Shown: positions 1-10,686, counted from the first letter of the stretch. The stretch: 64,000 nucleotides of DNA from Zoogloea sp. (GCF_023150065.1 NZ_JAKLLN010000007.1:62001-126000), one strand, 5' to 3'. Notes: a model not told the origin generated them from the letters alone. Program-made: numbers and translations.

Positions 1-1033
1 GCTGCTGCACGGCAAGGTATTCAAGGATGCGTTCCTTGACCTTCTCGAGGCCGTAGTGCTCGGTATCCAGCACCTTCTCGGCCTCGGCCAGATCCTTGCT
101 GATCCGGGACTTCTTCTTCCAGGGCAGTCCGACCAGCGTCTCAATGTAATTGCGCACCACGGTGGCTTCGGCCGACATGGGCGACATCAGGCGCAGCTTC
201 TTGAGCTCGGCCTGGGCCTTGGCCATGGCTTCCTTGGTCATCCCGGCGGACTTGATCTTCTTGTCCATCTCCTCGAGATCGGCGCCGTCTTCGCCTTCGC
301 CGAGCTCTTTCTGGATGGCCTTGACCTGTTCGTTCAGGTAGTACTCGCGCTGGCTCTTCTCCATCTGGCGCTTGACGCGGCCGCGGATGCGCTTCTCGAC
401 CTGGAGGATATCCAGTTCGGTCTCGAGCTGATTCAGCAGGCGCTCAAGGCGCTCGCCGGCGTCCAGCATTTCGAGGATTTCCTGCTTCTGCTCGAGCTTC
501 AGCGGGAGGTGGGCTGCAATGGTATCTGCCAGCCGGCCCGGCTCCTCAATGCCCGACAGGGAGCTGAGGATCTCGGGAGGAATCTTCTTGTTGAGCTTAA
601 CGTACTGGTCGAACTGGCTGATGATGGCCCGGCGCATGGCCTCGACCTCGTTGTTCGGCGCCTCGGCGGCCGGCATGGGGCTGGCCTTGGCGACAAACAG
701 GGTACGCAGGTCTTCAACAGACACCACACGGGCACGCTGGACACCCTCGACCAGCACCTTCACGGTGCCATCGGGCAGCTTGAGCATCTGGAGGATGTTG
801 GCGATGCAACCGAGATCGTAGAGATCCTCGGCGGAAGGCTCGTCCTTGGCTGCGGACTTCTGGGCCACCAGCAGGATGCTCTTGCCGGCTTCCATCGCAT
901 TCTCGAGCGCCTTGATGGACTTGGGGCGACCCACGAACAGCGGGATCACCATGTGCGGGAACACCACCACGTCGCGCAGCGGCAGCAGCGGCAGTTCGAT
1001 CTGTTCTTCGGGGAGGTCAAGCGTGCTCGACAT
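1..1033 (-). CDS. lon: Lon protease, ATP-dependent (N-terminal part, cut by window edge)
   Basis: This is the N-terminal 344 residues of the ATP-dependent serine protease that degrades misfolded and regulatory proteins in the cytoplasm. The start MSSTLDLPEEQIELPLLPLRDVV leads into the Lon substrate-recognition (PUA-like) domain, which spans roughly residues 8-200. A charged coiled-coil segment with the Lon hallmark YYLNEQ follows, then the segment ending LPWKKKSR before the AAA+ module. The Walker motifs and the Ser-Lys protease domain lie beyond base 1. The ATG at 1033-1031 has an AAAGGA ribosome site 6-7 bases upstream. The gene lies 86 bases downstream of clpX in the same direction and has its own heat-shock promoter. 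Family assignment is secure. Confidence 0.97.
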   Translation of the reverse strand, partial: MSSTLDLPEEQIELPLLPLRDVVVFPHMVIPLFVGRPKSIKALENAMEAGKSILLVAQKSAAKDEPSAEDLYDLGCIANILQMLKLPDGTVKVLVEGVQRARVVSVEDLRTLFVAKASPMPAAEAPNNEVEAMRRAIISQFDQYVKLNKKIPPEILSSLSGIEEPGRLADTIAAHLPLKLEQKQEILEMLDAGERLERLLNQLETELDILQVEKRIRGRVKRQMEKSQREYYLNEQVKAIQKELGEGEDGADLEEMDKKIKSAGMTKEAMAKAQAELKKLRLMSPMSAEATVVRNYIETLVGLPWKKKSRISKDLAEAEKVLDTEHYGLEKVKERILEYLAVQQ

Positions 1034-1062
1034 GATTTTTCCTTTAAAGGCACTAAGGCCCC

Positions 1063-1091
1063 ATATGGGGCCCTAGTGACATCAATTCAAG
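1063..1091 (-). promoter_or_regulatory. Sigma-32 (RpoH) heat-shock promoter of lon
   Basis: On the minus strand a -35 element CTTGAA (1091-1086) is followed, after exactly 15 bases, by a -10 element CCCCATAT (1070-1063). Both match the RpoH consensus (CTTGAA and CCCCATnT). Transcription would start near 1055, about 22 bases before the lon start codon. The -10 box lies inside an imperfect hairpin (1051-1078, arms around ATAT), so the same bases could be mistaken for a terminator; no T-tract follows. Confidence 0.85.
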
Positions 1092-1119
1092 CAGTCCTGC
1101 GAAAAACTTCTGCTTGATG

Positions 1120-2391
<1,272 letters not shown>

Positions 2392-2429
2392 TACTGCCCT
2401 TTCTCTCTGAAACTGAAGCTAGGGGATGA

Positions 2430-3074
2430 TCAAGCCACATCGTTGCGGCTGGTCAGGACCTTGTCGACCAGACCATAGCGCACCGCTTCTTCTGCGGACA
2501 TGAAATTGTCCCGATCGGTGTCCTTTTCGATGGCCTCGATCGACTGCCCCGTGTGCTTTGCCAGCATGTCGTTGAGCTTGGCACGCAGGGACAGGATCTC
2601 GCGGGCGTGGATCTCGATATCCGAAGCCTGGCCCTGGAACCCGCCCAGCGGCTGGTGAATCATGATCCGGGAGTTGGGCAGGGAGAAGCGCTTGCCCTTT
2701 TCGCCTGCAGCCAGCAGGAAGGCGCCCATACTAGCCGCCTGCCCGATGCACAGGGTGCTCACGTTCGGCTTGATGAACTGCATGGTGTCGTAGATCGCCA
2801 TGCCGGCCGTGACAGACCCACCCGGAGAGTTGATGTAGAAGTAGATGTCCTTGTCCGGATTTTCCGACTCAAGGAACAGCAACTGGGCGACGATCAGGTT
2901 GGCGGTCACGTCATTGACCGGCCCCACCAGGAACACCACCCGCTCCTTGAGCAGGCGCGAATAGATGTCGTAGGAGCGCTCACCGCGACCGCTCTGTTCG
3001 ACAACCATCGGGATCAGGCCAAGGCCGACCGGATCCCAGTCACTACGAGAATTCGGGGGTGTCAGGGGATTCAT
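2430..3074 (-). CDS. clpP: ClpP, proteolytic subunit of Clp protease
   Basis: 214-residue serine peptidase that forms the tetradecameric degradation chamber used by ClpX and ClpA. The catalytic triad is intact: Ser115 in GQAASMGA, His140 in MIHQP and Asp189 in DTDRDN. The oxyanion-loop region SPGGSVTAG is also present. The first 10-15 residues are probably a processed propeptide, as in E. coli. It lies 21 bases downstream of tig, in the classic tig-clpP-clpX order, and no separate promoter is obvious in that gap. Confidence 0.98.
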   Translation of the reverse strand: MNPLTPPNSRSDWDPVGLGLIPMVVEQSGRGERSYDIYSRLLKERVVFLVGPVNDVTANLIVAQLLFLESENPDKDIYFYINSPGGSVTAGMAIYDTMQFIKPNVSTLCIGQAASMGAFLLAAGEKGKRFSLPNSRIMIHQPLGGFQGQASDIEIHAREILSLRAKLNDMLAKHTGQSIEAIEKDTDRDNFMSAEEAVRYGLVDKVLTSRNDVA

Positions 3075-3095
3075 TTGCCGTCGCTTTCTGCGGAA

Positions 3096-4397
3096 TTAAG
3101 CCGCATTGCCCATCAAGTCATCAAAAGAAGCGGTGACATCGGTCGTCTTGGTATTGCCGACAACCCACTCCACCACATTGTCCTCGATCACCAGCGCCTC
3201 GGCCTGGGCCAGACGCTGGGGCTGGGAGTAGTACCAGCCCACGACCTCGCTCGGATCTTCGTAGCTGGCTGCAAAGTCTTCGATGATCGCGCGGATCTGC
3301 TCGGGCTTGGCGTGCAGCTCCTTGCTCTTCACCAGTTCGGACATGATCAGACCCAGCTTGACGCGACGCACGGCCTGCTCGGCAAACCAGGCGGGCTCGA
3401 TCGGCAGGTCCTTGGTCTTCATGCCACGGGCTTCGAAATCCTTCTTGGCGTTTTCGGCGAGCTGGGCAGACTCCTGCTCGACCAGTGCCTTCGGCACTTC
3501 GATCGGGTGGGTCTCGATCAGCACGTTCATGACGCGCTCCTTGACCTTGGCCTGAATGCGGCGCTTCACTTCGCGCTCCAGGTTGGCCTTGACCTCCTCA
3601 CGCATCTTGGCGACATCACCGTCGACGATACCCAGGGACTTGGCGAACTCGGCATCAACCTCGGGCAGCTTGGGCTCTTCGACCTTCTTGAGGGCCACTT
3701 CAAACTGGACGGTCTGACCGGCCAAATTGGCAGCGTGGTAATCCGCCGGGAAGGTCATGTCGAAGGTCTTGCTCTCACCAACGCCAAGGCCCAGAACAGC
3801 GGTCTCGAAATCCTTGAGCATCTGGCCGCCGCCGATGACGAAGGCGAAATCGGTAGCCTTGCCACCTTCAAACTCTTCGCCGTCCTTGCGGCCGGTGAAG
3901 TCCACCGCCACACGGTCACCGTCCTGGGCGGCACGCTCGACGGGCACAAAAGTGGTGCGCTGCTTGCGCAGAACGTCGAGGGTCTTGTCGACTTCGGCGT
4001 CGGTCACGGCCAGCTGGGGGCGTTCCACTTCCTGAGCGCTCACGTCGGCGATCACGATTTCAGGGTAGACCTCGAACACGGCGGTGAATTCCAGCGCGTC
4101 GGTGCCGGCGGCTTCCTTCGGCTCGATATTGGGGTAGCCAGCCACGCGCAGGCTTTGCGCACGGATCTGCTCGCCCAGGGCCTTCTCGACCGCAGCGCCA
4201 ATGGCTTCGGAACGGGCTTGCGGGCCGTAGGACTGGGCGACCATGCGGAACGGGACCTTGCCCGGACGGAAACCCGGCATCTTGACGGTGCGGGCCATCT
4301 TCTTCAGACGGGCTTCCACATCCTTGTCGATTTCGGCCAGCGGCACGGACATGTCGATACGGCGCTCCAGCGCGCTCACGGTAACCTGATTGCTCAT
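3096..4397 (-). CDS. tig: Trigger factor, ribosome-associated chaperone and prolyl isomerase
   Basis: 433-residue chaperone that binds the ribosome exit tunnel and folds nascent chains. The ribosome-docking signature GFRPGKVP lies in the N-terminal domain (about residues 43-50). The middle FKBP-like PPIase domain contains DRVAVDFTGRKDGEEFEGGKA, split here as motif DFTG-x6-F-x-GG. The C-terminal helical chaperone domain completes a normal-length protein. It is the first gene of tig-clpP-clpX. A TG-T-TAGACT extended -10-like sequence lies about 115 bases upstream, but no convincing -35 was seen. Confidence 0.97.
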   Translation of the reverse strand: MSNQVTVSALERRIDMSVPLAEIDKDVEARLKKMARTVKMPGFRPGKVPFRMVAQSYGPQARSEAIGAAVEKALGEQIRAQSLRVAGYPNIEPKEAAGTDALEFTAVFEVYPEIVIADVSAQEVERPQLAVTDAEVDKTLDVLRKQRTTFVPVERAAQDGDRVAVDFTGRKDGEEFEGGKATDFAFVIGGGQMLKDFETAVLGLGVGESKTFDMTFPADYHAANLAGQTVQFEVALKKVEEPKLPEVDAEFAKSLGIVDGDVAKMREEVKANLEREVKRRIQAKVKERVMNVLIETHPIEVPKALVEQESAQLAENAKKDFEARGMKTKDLPIEPAWFAEQAVRRVKLGLIMSELVKSKELHAKPEQIRAIIEDFAASYEDPSEVVGWYYSQPQRLAQAEALVIEDNVVEWVVGNTKTTDVTASFDDLMGNAA

Positions 4398-4775
4398 GAA
4401 AATTCCCTGATCGGTCTTAACAAAAACGCCTTACGAACAGGACACGAGACACATAGCAAAACGTGTGCCTCCTGGCTGATTCCGTTCGTGAGGTCGTCGG
4501 AAAAACCTTTAGTCTAACACAGCCCTCCGATCCGCTCGCAGCCCCCGCGCCAGTGCTTGGCTTCAGGCCCCAAGGTGTGAAAAACTGCTTGTGCAGCGGT
4601 GGAACTCCCCTCGCCTTTTGGATATCAGATGGAGTGAAATAGGCTTGCCCACGGCATGGTCTCGATCCTGTCGCGCCGCACGGGCCTAAAGCATCTGTGT
4701 TAAGAGCCGTTTGCATGCAGACCAGCGATGGCGAGCCCGGCGCCTGGCCCGGGCATGTGCCCCAGGAGACATGAG
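4398..4775. other. Intergenic region between divergent tig and prkA
   Basis: 378 bases without a supportable gene. It must hold the promoters of both tig (minus) and prkA (plus). A possible extended -10 for tig lies near 4510-4520 on the minus strand. A 12-bp palindrome GGGCATGTGCCC lies at 4751-4762, immediately before the prkA ribosome site. No tRNA-like cloverleaf or sigma-54 GG/GC pair was found. A 99-codon open frame on the minus strand has no ribosome site or family resemblance and is not called. Confidence 0.5.
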
Positions 4776-6698
4776 ATGAGTATCTTCACCAGCTTCCAGG
4801 CCCGTTTCGAGTCTGCCCGGGAAGAGGAAATGTCGGTCCAGGAATACCTGGAACTCTGCAAGGCGGACCCCATGGCTTATGCAACGTCCGCCGAACGCAT
4901 GCTGCAGGCCATCGGCGAACCGGAACTCGTCGACACCCGGCTGGATCCACGCCTGTCGCGCATCTTTTCCAACAAGATGATCAAGATTTATCCCGCCTTC
5001 CGTGATTTCTACGGAATGGAGGAGTCGATCGAGAACATCGTGTCGTATTTCCGACATGCCGCACAGGGACTGGAGGAAAAGAAACAAATCCTCTACCTGC
5101 TGGGCCCGGTCGGGGGGGGCAAGAGCTCCCTTGCAGAAAAGCTCAAGTCGCTGGTCGAGAAGATTCCCTTCTATGCGATCAAGGGCTCCCCGGTCCATGA
5201 ATCGCCACTTGGGCTGTTCAGCCCGGAAGAAGACGGCGCCATTCTGGAGGACGATTACGGCATCCCCCGGCGCTACCTCAACACCATCATGAGCCCCTGG
5301 GCAGTCAAGCGCCTGCATGAGTTCAACGGGGACGTCACCCGCTTCCGCGTCGTAAAGCTGCGCCCTTCGGTATTACGCCAGGTGGCCGTCGCCAAGACCG
5401 AGCCGGGGGACGAGAACAACCAGGACATCTCCTCTCTGGTCGGCAAGATCGACATCCGGATGCTCGAGCAGTTTTCCCAGGACGACCCGGACGCCTACTC
5501 CTACTCTGGCGGCCTGTGCCTGGCCAACCGGGGGCTGCTCGAATTCGTCGAGATGTTCAAGGCGCCCATCAAAGTCCTGCACCCCTTGCTCACGGCCACC
5601 CAGGAAGGCAATTACAAGGGCACCGAAGGTTTCGGCGCGATCCCCTTCGACGGCATCGTGATGGCCCACTCCAATGAATCCGAATGGGTGGCCTTCCGCA
5701 ACAACCGCAACAACGAGGCCTTTCTGGACCGGATCTACACCGTCAAGGTGCCCTACTGCCTGCGGGTGTCCGACGAGATCCGCATCTACGACAAGCTCCT
5801 CGTCCACAGCTCCTTGTCCCAGGCACCGTGCGCACCCGACACCCTGCGTATGATGGCGCAGTTTGCCGTGCTGTCTCGGGTCAAGGAGCCGGAGAACTCG
5901 AGCATCTTCTCCAAGATGCGCGTCTATGACGGCGAGAACCTGAAGGACACCGACCCCAAGGCCAAGAGCTACCAGGAGTATCGCGACTACGCCGGCGTCG
6001 ACGAAGGCATGACCGGTCTGTCCACTCGCTTTGCCTTCAAGGTCCTATCCAAGGTCTTCAACTTCGACCATCGGGAAGTGGCGGCCAACCCGGTGCACCT
6101 GATGTACGTGCTCGAACAGCAGATCGCCCAGGAGCAGTACCCGCCCGAGCACGAAGCCAAGTATCTGGCCTTCATCAAGGAGTTCCTGGCCCCCCGCTAC
6201 GCCGAGTTCATCGGCAAGGAGATCCAGACCGCCTATCTGGAGAGTTACAGCGAGTACGGCCAGAACATCTTCGACCGCTACGTCACTTATGCGGACTTCT
6301 GGATCCAGGACCAGGAATACCGGGACCAGAACACCGGCGAGATCCTCGACCGCAACGCCCTGAACGACGAACTCGAGAAGATCGAGAAGCCGGCCGGCAT
6401 CAGCAACCCCAAGGATTTCCGCAACGAGGTGGTCAACTTCGTGCTGCGAGCCCGGGCCAAGAACACGGGCAAGAACCCGAGCTGGACGAGTTACGAGAAA
6501 CTGCGTGCGGTGATCGAGAAGAAGATGTTCTCCAACACCGAAGACCTGCTGCCGGTGATCAGCTTCAACGCCAAGGCCAGCGGCGACGATCAGAAGAAGC
6601 ACCAGAACTTCGTCAATCGCATGATTGAAAAGGGCTACACCGAGAAGCAGGTCCGCCTGCTGTGCGAATGGTACCTGCGCGTCCGCAAGTCTTCGTGA
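4776..6698 (+). CDS. prkA: PrkA family serine protein kinase (YeaG-like)
   Basis: 640-residue homologue of B. subtilis PrkA and E. coli YeaG, proteins linked to nutrient-stress adaptation and, in sporeformers, to sporulation. The N-terminal AAA-type module carries the P-loop GPVGGGKSS (Lys116), and the C-terminal half is the PrkA domain. The ATG at 4776 was chosen over an in-frame start 48 bases upstream because AGGAGA lies 7 bases before it and the translation MSIFTSFQ matches family starts. It is followed by yeaH and spoVR in the same direction, a conserved trio in many non-sporulating proteobacteria. Confidence 0.95.
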   Translation: MSIFTSFQARFESAREEEMSVQEYLELCKADPMAYATSAERMLQAIGEPELVDTRLDPRLSRIFSNKMIKIYPAFRDFYGMEESIENIVSYFRHAAQGLEEKKQILYLLGPVGGGKSSLAEKLKSLVEKIPFYAIKGSPVHESPLGLFSPEEDGAILEDDYGIPRRYLNTIMSPWAVKRLHEFNGDVTRFRVVKLRPSVLRQVAVAKTEPGDENNQDISSLVGKIDIRMLEQFSQDDPDAYSYSGGLCLANRGLLEFVEMFKAPIKVLHPLLTATQEGNYKGTEGFGAIPFDGIVMAHSNESEWVAFRNNRNNEAFLDRIYTVKVPYCLRVSDEIRIYDKLLVHSSLSQAPCAPDTLRMMAQFAVLSRVKEPENSSIFSKMRVYDGENLKDTDPKAKSYQEYRDYAGVDEGMTGLSTRFAFKVLSKVFNFDHREVAANPVHLMYVLEQQIAQEQYPPEHEAKYLAFIKEFLAPRYAEFIGKEIQTAYLESYSEYGQNIFDRYVTYADFWIQDQEYRDQNTGEILDRNALNDELEKIEKPAGISNPKDFRNEVVNFVLRARAKNTGKNPSWTSYEKLRAVIEKKMFSNTEDLLPVISFNAKASGDDQKKHQNFVNRMIEKGYTEKQVRLLCEWYLRVRKSS

Positions 6699-6760
6699 CG
6701 CACCGCTGACCAGCCCGCCACTCCGGCGGGCTGCATCCGCAGACACTTCGGGAGGCTCGA

Positions 6761-8029
6761 ATGGTACGTATCATCGACCGCCGGTTCGACAGCAGGAACA
6801 AGAGCGCTGTGAACCGGCAGCGATTCATGCGCCGCTTCAAGGGCCAGATCCGCGAGGCGGTGGCCGACGCCATTGCCGGACGCTCCATCAAGGATCTGGA
6901 CAACGGTGAGAGTGTCTCCATTCCCTCCAAGGATCTGTCCGAGCCCCAGTTCCATCACGGCCGGGGCGGCATCTGGGAGACTGTCTTCACCGGCAACGAC
7001 CAGTTCTCGTCCGGCGACCAGATCAACCGCCCGCAGGGCGGCGGAGGGGGCGGATCCGGCAAGGGCAAGGCCAGCAAGGACGGAGAAGGCGAGGACGATT
7101 TTGTCTTCAACCTGTCCCGTGAGGAATTCCTCGACGTCTTCTTCGACGACCTTGCCCTCCCCAATCTGGTCAAGACCCAGCTCGCCCGCATCCAGGAATA
7201 CAAGAGCCAGCGCGCCGGCTTCACCAACGACGGCACCCCCGCCAACATCAACGTCGTGCGCTCCCTGCGCGGCGCCCTGGGACGCCGCCTGGCTCTGGCC
7301 TCTCCTTACCAGGGGCGCCTGCGGGAGCTCCAGAAACAGATCGAAGAGCTGCTCGAAACCCGCCCCGAGGATGACCCGGAGATCATCCGCCTCAAGGACG
7401 AGATCGGCATCCTGCGGGCAAAGATCGAAGCCATTCCCTTCATCGACAGCTTCGACCTGCGCTACAACAACCGGATCAAGATCCCCAAGCCGACCACCCA
7501 GGCCGTGATGTTCTGCATCATGGACGTGTCCGGCTCCATGGACGAGGAGAAGAAAGCCACCGCCAAGCGCTTCTTCATGCTGCTCTATCTCTTCCTCACC
7601 CGCACCTATGAGCACATCGAGGTGGTCTTCATCCGGCACCACACGGTTGCCAAGGAAGTGAACGAGGAAGACTTCTTCCATTCCCGGGAGTCCGGCGGCA
7701 CGGTGGTTTCCAGCGCCATCGAGCTGATGAAGGACATCCTGCATCAGCGTTATCTCAACGGCGCCTGGAACGTCTATGGCGCCCAGGCCTCCGACGGCGA
7801 CAACTGGGAGAACGACTCGCCCCACTGTCGCGAGCTGCTCTCCGACGCCATCCTGCCCTTTGTCCAGTACTTCGCCTACATCGAGATCACCCCCGGCGAA
7901 CCCCAGAACCTCTGGCGCGAATACGAAAAGCTGGTGGGCGCCCACGCCAACTTCGCCATGCAGCACATTGAAGGCCTGCCGGACATCTACCCGGTATTCC
8001 GCGAACTCTTCAAAAAGAAACTCGCATGA
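6761..8029 (+). CDS. yeaH: YeaH/YhbH family protein (DUF444, vWA-like)
   Basis: 422 residues, the usual length of the family. The N-terminal part is basic (MVRIIDRRFDSRNKSAVNRQRFMRR begins the protein, read as a charged leader). A glycine-rich, disordered linker lies near residues 92-110. A von Willebrand A-like domain follows with the metal-site motif D255-V-S-G-S259 (MDVSGSMDE). Molecular function is not established; the family travels with PrkA and SpoVR and is thought to act in the same stress pathway. GGAGG lies 6 bases before the ATG. The gene overlaps spoVR by four bases (ATGA), implying translational coupling. Confidence 0.93.
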   Translation: MVRIIDRRFDSRNKSAVNRQRFMRRFKGQIREAVADAIAGRSIKDLDNGESVSIPSKDLSEPQFHHGRGGIWETVFTGNDQFSSGDQINRPQGGGGGGSGKGKASKDGEGEDDFVFNLSREEFLDVFFDDLALPNLVKTQLARIQEYKSQRAGFTNDGTPANINVVRSLRGALGRRLALASPYQGRLRELQKQIEELLETRPEDDPEIIRLKDEIGILRAKIEAIPFIDSFDLRYNNRIKIPKPTTQAVMFCIMDVSGSMDEEKKATAKRFFMLLYLFLTRTYEHIEVVFIRHHTVAKEVNEEDFFHSRESGGTVVSSAIELMKDILHQRYLNGAWNVYGAQASDGDNWENDSPHCRELLSDAILPFVQYFAYIEITPGEPQNLWREYEKLVGAHANFAMQHIEGLPDIYPVFRELFKKKLA

Positions 8030-9561
8030 GCGCCAAAAGACAGAAGCGCAAACAGCCCCTTCCGGCCCCCGGCGAATGGACCTTCGAGCTGATCGAGGCC
8101 TACCACGCCGAGATCGACCGGGTGGCGCGCGAATACGGGCTGGACACCTATCCCAACCAGATCGAGCTGATCACCTCCGAACAGATGATGGACGCCTACT
8201 CGTCCGTCGGCATGCCGGTGAACTACCACCACTGGTCCTTCGGCAAGAGTTTCCTGCAGACCGAAAAGGGCTACCGGCGCGGGCAGATGGGCCTGGCCTA
8301 CGAGATCGTCATCAACTCCAACCCCTGCATCGCCTACCTCATGGAAGAAAACACCATGACGATGCAGGCCCTGGTGATCGCCCACGCTGCCTATGGGCAC
8401 AACAGCTTCTTCAAGGGCAACTACCTCTTCCGGCAGTGGACCAACGCCGACGCCATCGTTGATTACCTGCTCTTCGCCCGCAATTACCTCAGCGAATGTG
8501 AGGAACGCTACGGGGAAGAAGAGGTGGAGCTCCTGCTCGACTCCTGCCACGCCCTGATGAACGTGGGGGTCGATCGCTACAAGCGCCCGGCCAAGCTCTC
8601 CCTCACCAAGGAATTGACCCGGCAGCGGGAGCGGGCCGAATACCTGCAGAGCCAGGTCAATGACCTGTGGCGCACCCTTCCCGCCCAGCAGATCAAGACC
8701 CAGACCGTCGAGGCCCGGCGCTTTCCGCCCGAGCCCCAGGAAAACCTGCTTTATTTCATCGAGAAGAACGCACCGCTCCTCGAACCCTGGCAGCGGGAAG
8801 TGGTGCGAATCGTGCGCAAGGTCGGGCAGTATTTCTTTCCCCAGCGGCAGACCCAGGTGATGAATGAAGGCTGGGCCACCTACTGGCACTACACGCTCAT
8901 CAACACCCTGTACGACGAAGGTCTGCTCACCGACAGCTTCATGATGGAGTTTCTGCACTCCCACACCAACGTCGTCTATCAACCTGGCTACAACGAGCCC
9001 TGGTATCGGGGGCTCAACCCCTACGCCCTGGGCTTTGCCATGTGGCAGGACATCCGGCGCATCTGCGAACACCCCACCGACGAAGACCGCTACTGGTTCC
9101 CCGACATTGCAGGCAGCGACTGGCGCGACACCTTTGATTTCGCCATGAGGAACTTCAAGGACGAGAGCTTCATCGCCCAGTTCCTGTCCCCCAAGATCAT
9201 GCGTGACTTCCGGCTCTTTGCCATCCTTGACGACGACAAGGAGACCAAGCTGAAGGTATCAGCCATCCACGACGAAGCCGGGTACCGGCGCGTACGGGAG
9301 ATCATGTCCGACAACTACAACCTCGGCAGCCGGGAACCCAACCTGCAGGTCTGGAACGTGGATCTGCGCGGCGACCGCTCCCTCACCCTGCGCCACCAGG
9401 CCTACCTGCGCCGCCCCCTCAATGGCGACGCCGACGAGGTCATCAAGCACGTGGCACGACTGTGGGGCTTTGCCGTGAAGATGGAAGTCGCCCACGAGGA
9501 CGGACGTGTCGAAGTCCTGCACGAATGCCACCAGGACAGGCGCAAGACAGACAAGAACTGA
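8026..9561 (+). CDS. spoVR: SpoVR family protein
   Basis: 511-residue homologue of B. subtilis SpoVR and E. coli YcgB. The long N-terminal SpoVR domain contains HHWSFGKSF, the ENTMTMQALVIAHAAYGHNSFFK region rich in His and Glu (split motif H-x3-G-H-N), and MNEGWATYWHY. The biochemical role is unknown. It is the third gene of prkA-yeaH-spoVR, starts inside the yeaH stop codon, and its own stop abuts the stop of the convergent gene downstream (TGA then CTA at 9559-9564). No terminator separates the two. Confidence 0.95.
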   Translation: MSAKRQKRKQPLPAPGEWTFELIEAYHAEIDRVAREYGLDTYPNQIELITSEQMMDAYSSVGMPVNYHHWSFGKSFLQTEKGYRRGQMGLAYEIVINSNPCIAYLMEENTMTMQALVIAHAAYGHNSFFKGNYLFRQWTNADAIVDYLLFARNYLSECEERYGEEEVELLLDSCHALMNVGVDRYKRPAKLSLTKELTRQRERAEYLQSQVNDLWRTLPAQQIKTQTVEARRFPPEPQENLLYFIEKNAPLLEPWQREVVRIVRKVGQYFFPQRQTQVMNEGWATYWHYTLINTLYDEGLLTDSFMMEFLHSHTNVVYQPGYNEPWYRGLNPYALGFAMWQDIRRICEHPTDEDRYWFPDIAGSDWRDTFDFAMRNFKDESFIAQFLSPKIMRDFRLFAILDDDKETKLKVSAIHDEAGYRRVREIMSDNYNLGSREPNLQVWNVDLRGDRSLTLRHQAYLRRPLNGDADEVIKHVARLWGFAVKMEVAHEDGRVEVLHECHQDRRKTDKN

Positions 9562-10635
9562 CTAGGGCGTGTCCGCCGCAGGACGGAAACCACGGACCTC
9601 AAGTGCGGCACGCGCCTGCGCTCCCACGATCTGGAGATTCCCCTCCCCCTCGACGGCCGCCGTCTGGGCTCCTGCGTCGGGCAAGCTGCGCCGGAACACC
9701 GCATCCGGGCACAGGCTGCCAATACAGCCCCCCACCAGCAGATTGTTCACCGCCACAACCTGCACCCGCTCGGGCGACCACACAGCCACGAACTCGCCGC
9801 CTTCAGGCACATCATCCACCAGCGTGTTGCCAGCCAGAACCAGCACATTATCGTCATGCTGCAGGCCCTCCGCCCCGAAAGCGATCATGCGCCGGTTCTC
9901 CGTGCCCACCGACTGCCTGATCAGGTTGTCGATCAGGAAGACCTGCCCGCCGTCCGGAAAATCCAGTTCATAGCTAGCCTGCCCGTCGACCTCATCCGTG
10001 AGACGGTTGTGCTCGATCAGGTTCACCCGCGCCCGGCTCTTCAGCAGATGCCCGACCCGGCCATGGTGAAAGTAGCTGCCTCGCACCTCCAGCCGGCCAA
10101 TCCTCCCGGCGTAGAGCAGATGGCTGATCCGCGGCGTCACCAACACGGCCTGGGAAAACTCCGAGTCTTCCACCACCAGGTTCAGGGAAGCCTTGTTGGC
10201 GGTGAGGATCCCCATCTCGTTGTCGCGAAACAGGCAGTTGCGCACCGTCAGGGCGCCCTCTTCGTGGCGAATCCCCGAGCCATTTCGGTTGGGCCCGCGG
10301 GCACCCTCGAAGGCGATGTTGTCCACCACCACCTCATCGCCCCGTATCACCCAGATCCCCTTTCCCTCCGCGGCCTGCCCTGAGGCCAGCATGCGCGGCC
10401 GGCCACCCACCCCGCGGATGGTCAGCCGCCTCTGGGGCCACACCACCACATCTCCCGCGTAGGTCGCCGCCCGCACCTCCACGGTATCCCCATCCCGCGC
10501 CACGGCGGCGGCCTCTGCCACCGTACGCAAGCCTTCATCGGGCCCGACCCGCCAGGTCTCGGCGGCCGCACTGCCCGACATCAACGCAGCCCAGAACAGC
10601 CCCAGGCACACCCCAAACCCCCAACGATTCCCCAT
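9562..10635 (-). CDS. Secreted right-handed parallel beta-helix protein
   Basis: A predicted 357-residue exported protein. The start at 10635 is preferred (GGGGAT a few bases upstream) because it gives a compact signal peptide, MGNRWGFGVCLGLFWAALMSG, ending at SAAA-ET. In-frame starts at 10656 (ATG) and 10659 (TTG) are alternatives. The mature part has repeating strands typical of pectin-lyase-like beta-helices: DGDTVEVRAATYAGD, VVVDNIAFEGA, LTVRNCLFRDNEMGI, LVVEDSEFSQA, LEVRGSYFHHG, LIEHNRLTDE. No catalytic residues could be assigned, so a carbohydrate-binding or structural role is possible. It is transcribed toward spoVR and divergent from the DnaJ-like gene. Confidence 0.8.
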   Translation of the reverse strand: MGNRWGFGVCLGLFWAALMSGSAAAETWRVGPDEGLRTVAEAAAVARDGDTVEVRAATYAGDVVVWPQRRLTIRGVGGRPRMLASGQAAEGKGIWVIRGDEVVVDNIAFEGARGPNRNGSGIRHEEGALTVRNCLFRDNEMGILTANKASLNLVVEDSEFSQAVLVTPRISHLLYAGRIGRLEVRGSYFHHGRVGHLLKSRARVNLIEHNRLTDEVDGQASYELDFPDGGQVFLIDNLIRQSVGTENRRMIAFGAEGLQHDDNVLVLAGNTLVDDVPEGGEFVAVWSPERVQVVAVNNLLVGGCIGSLCPDAVFRRSLPDAGAQTAAVEGEGNLQIVGAQARAALEVRGFRPAADTP

Positions 10636-10686
10636 CCAGATCCCCGTTTCAGCCATCAATCAGCCCGCGCCGATTAGAATACCGAA

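Noticed and set aside
1051-1078. Hairpin before lon read as a clpX terminator
   Set aside because: No T-tract follows on the minus strand, and the symmetry is explained by the CCCCATAT sigma-32 -10 box.
4417-4716. 99-codon minus-strand frame upstream of tig
   Set aside because: No ribosome site, no family resemblance, and it overlaps the expected tig promoter region.
4751-4762. GGGCATGTGCCC palindrome before prkA as an operator
   Set aside because: Only 12 bp and adjacent to the ribosome site; too short in GC-rich DNA to support a claim.
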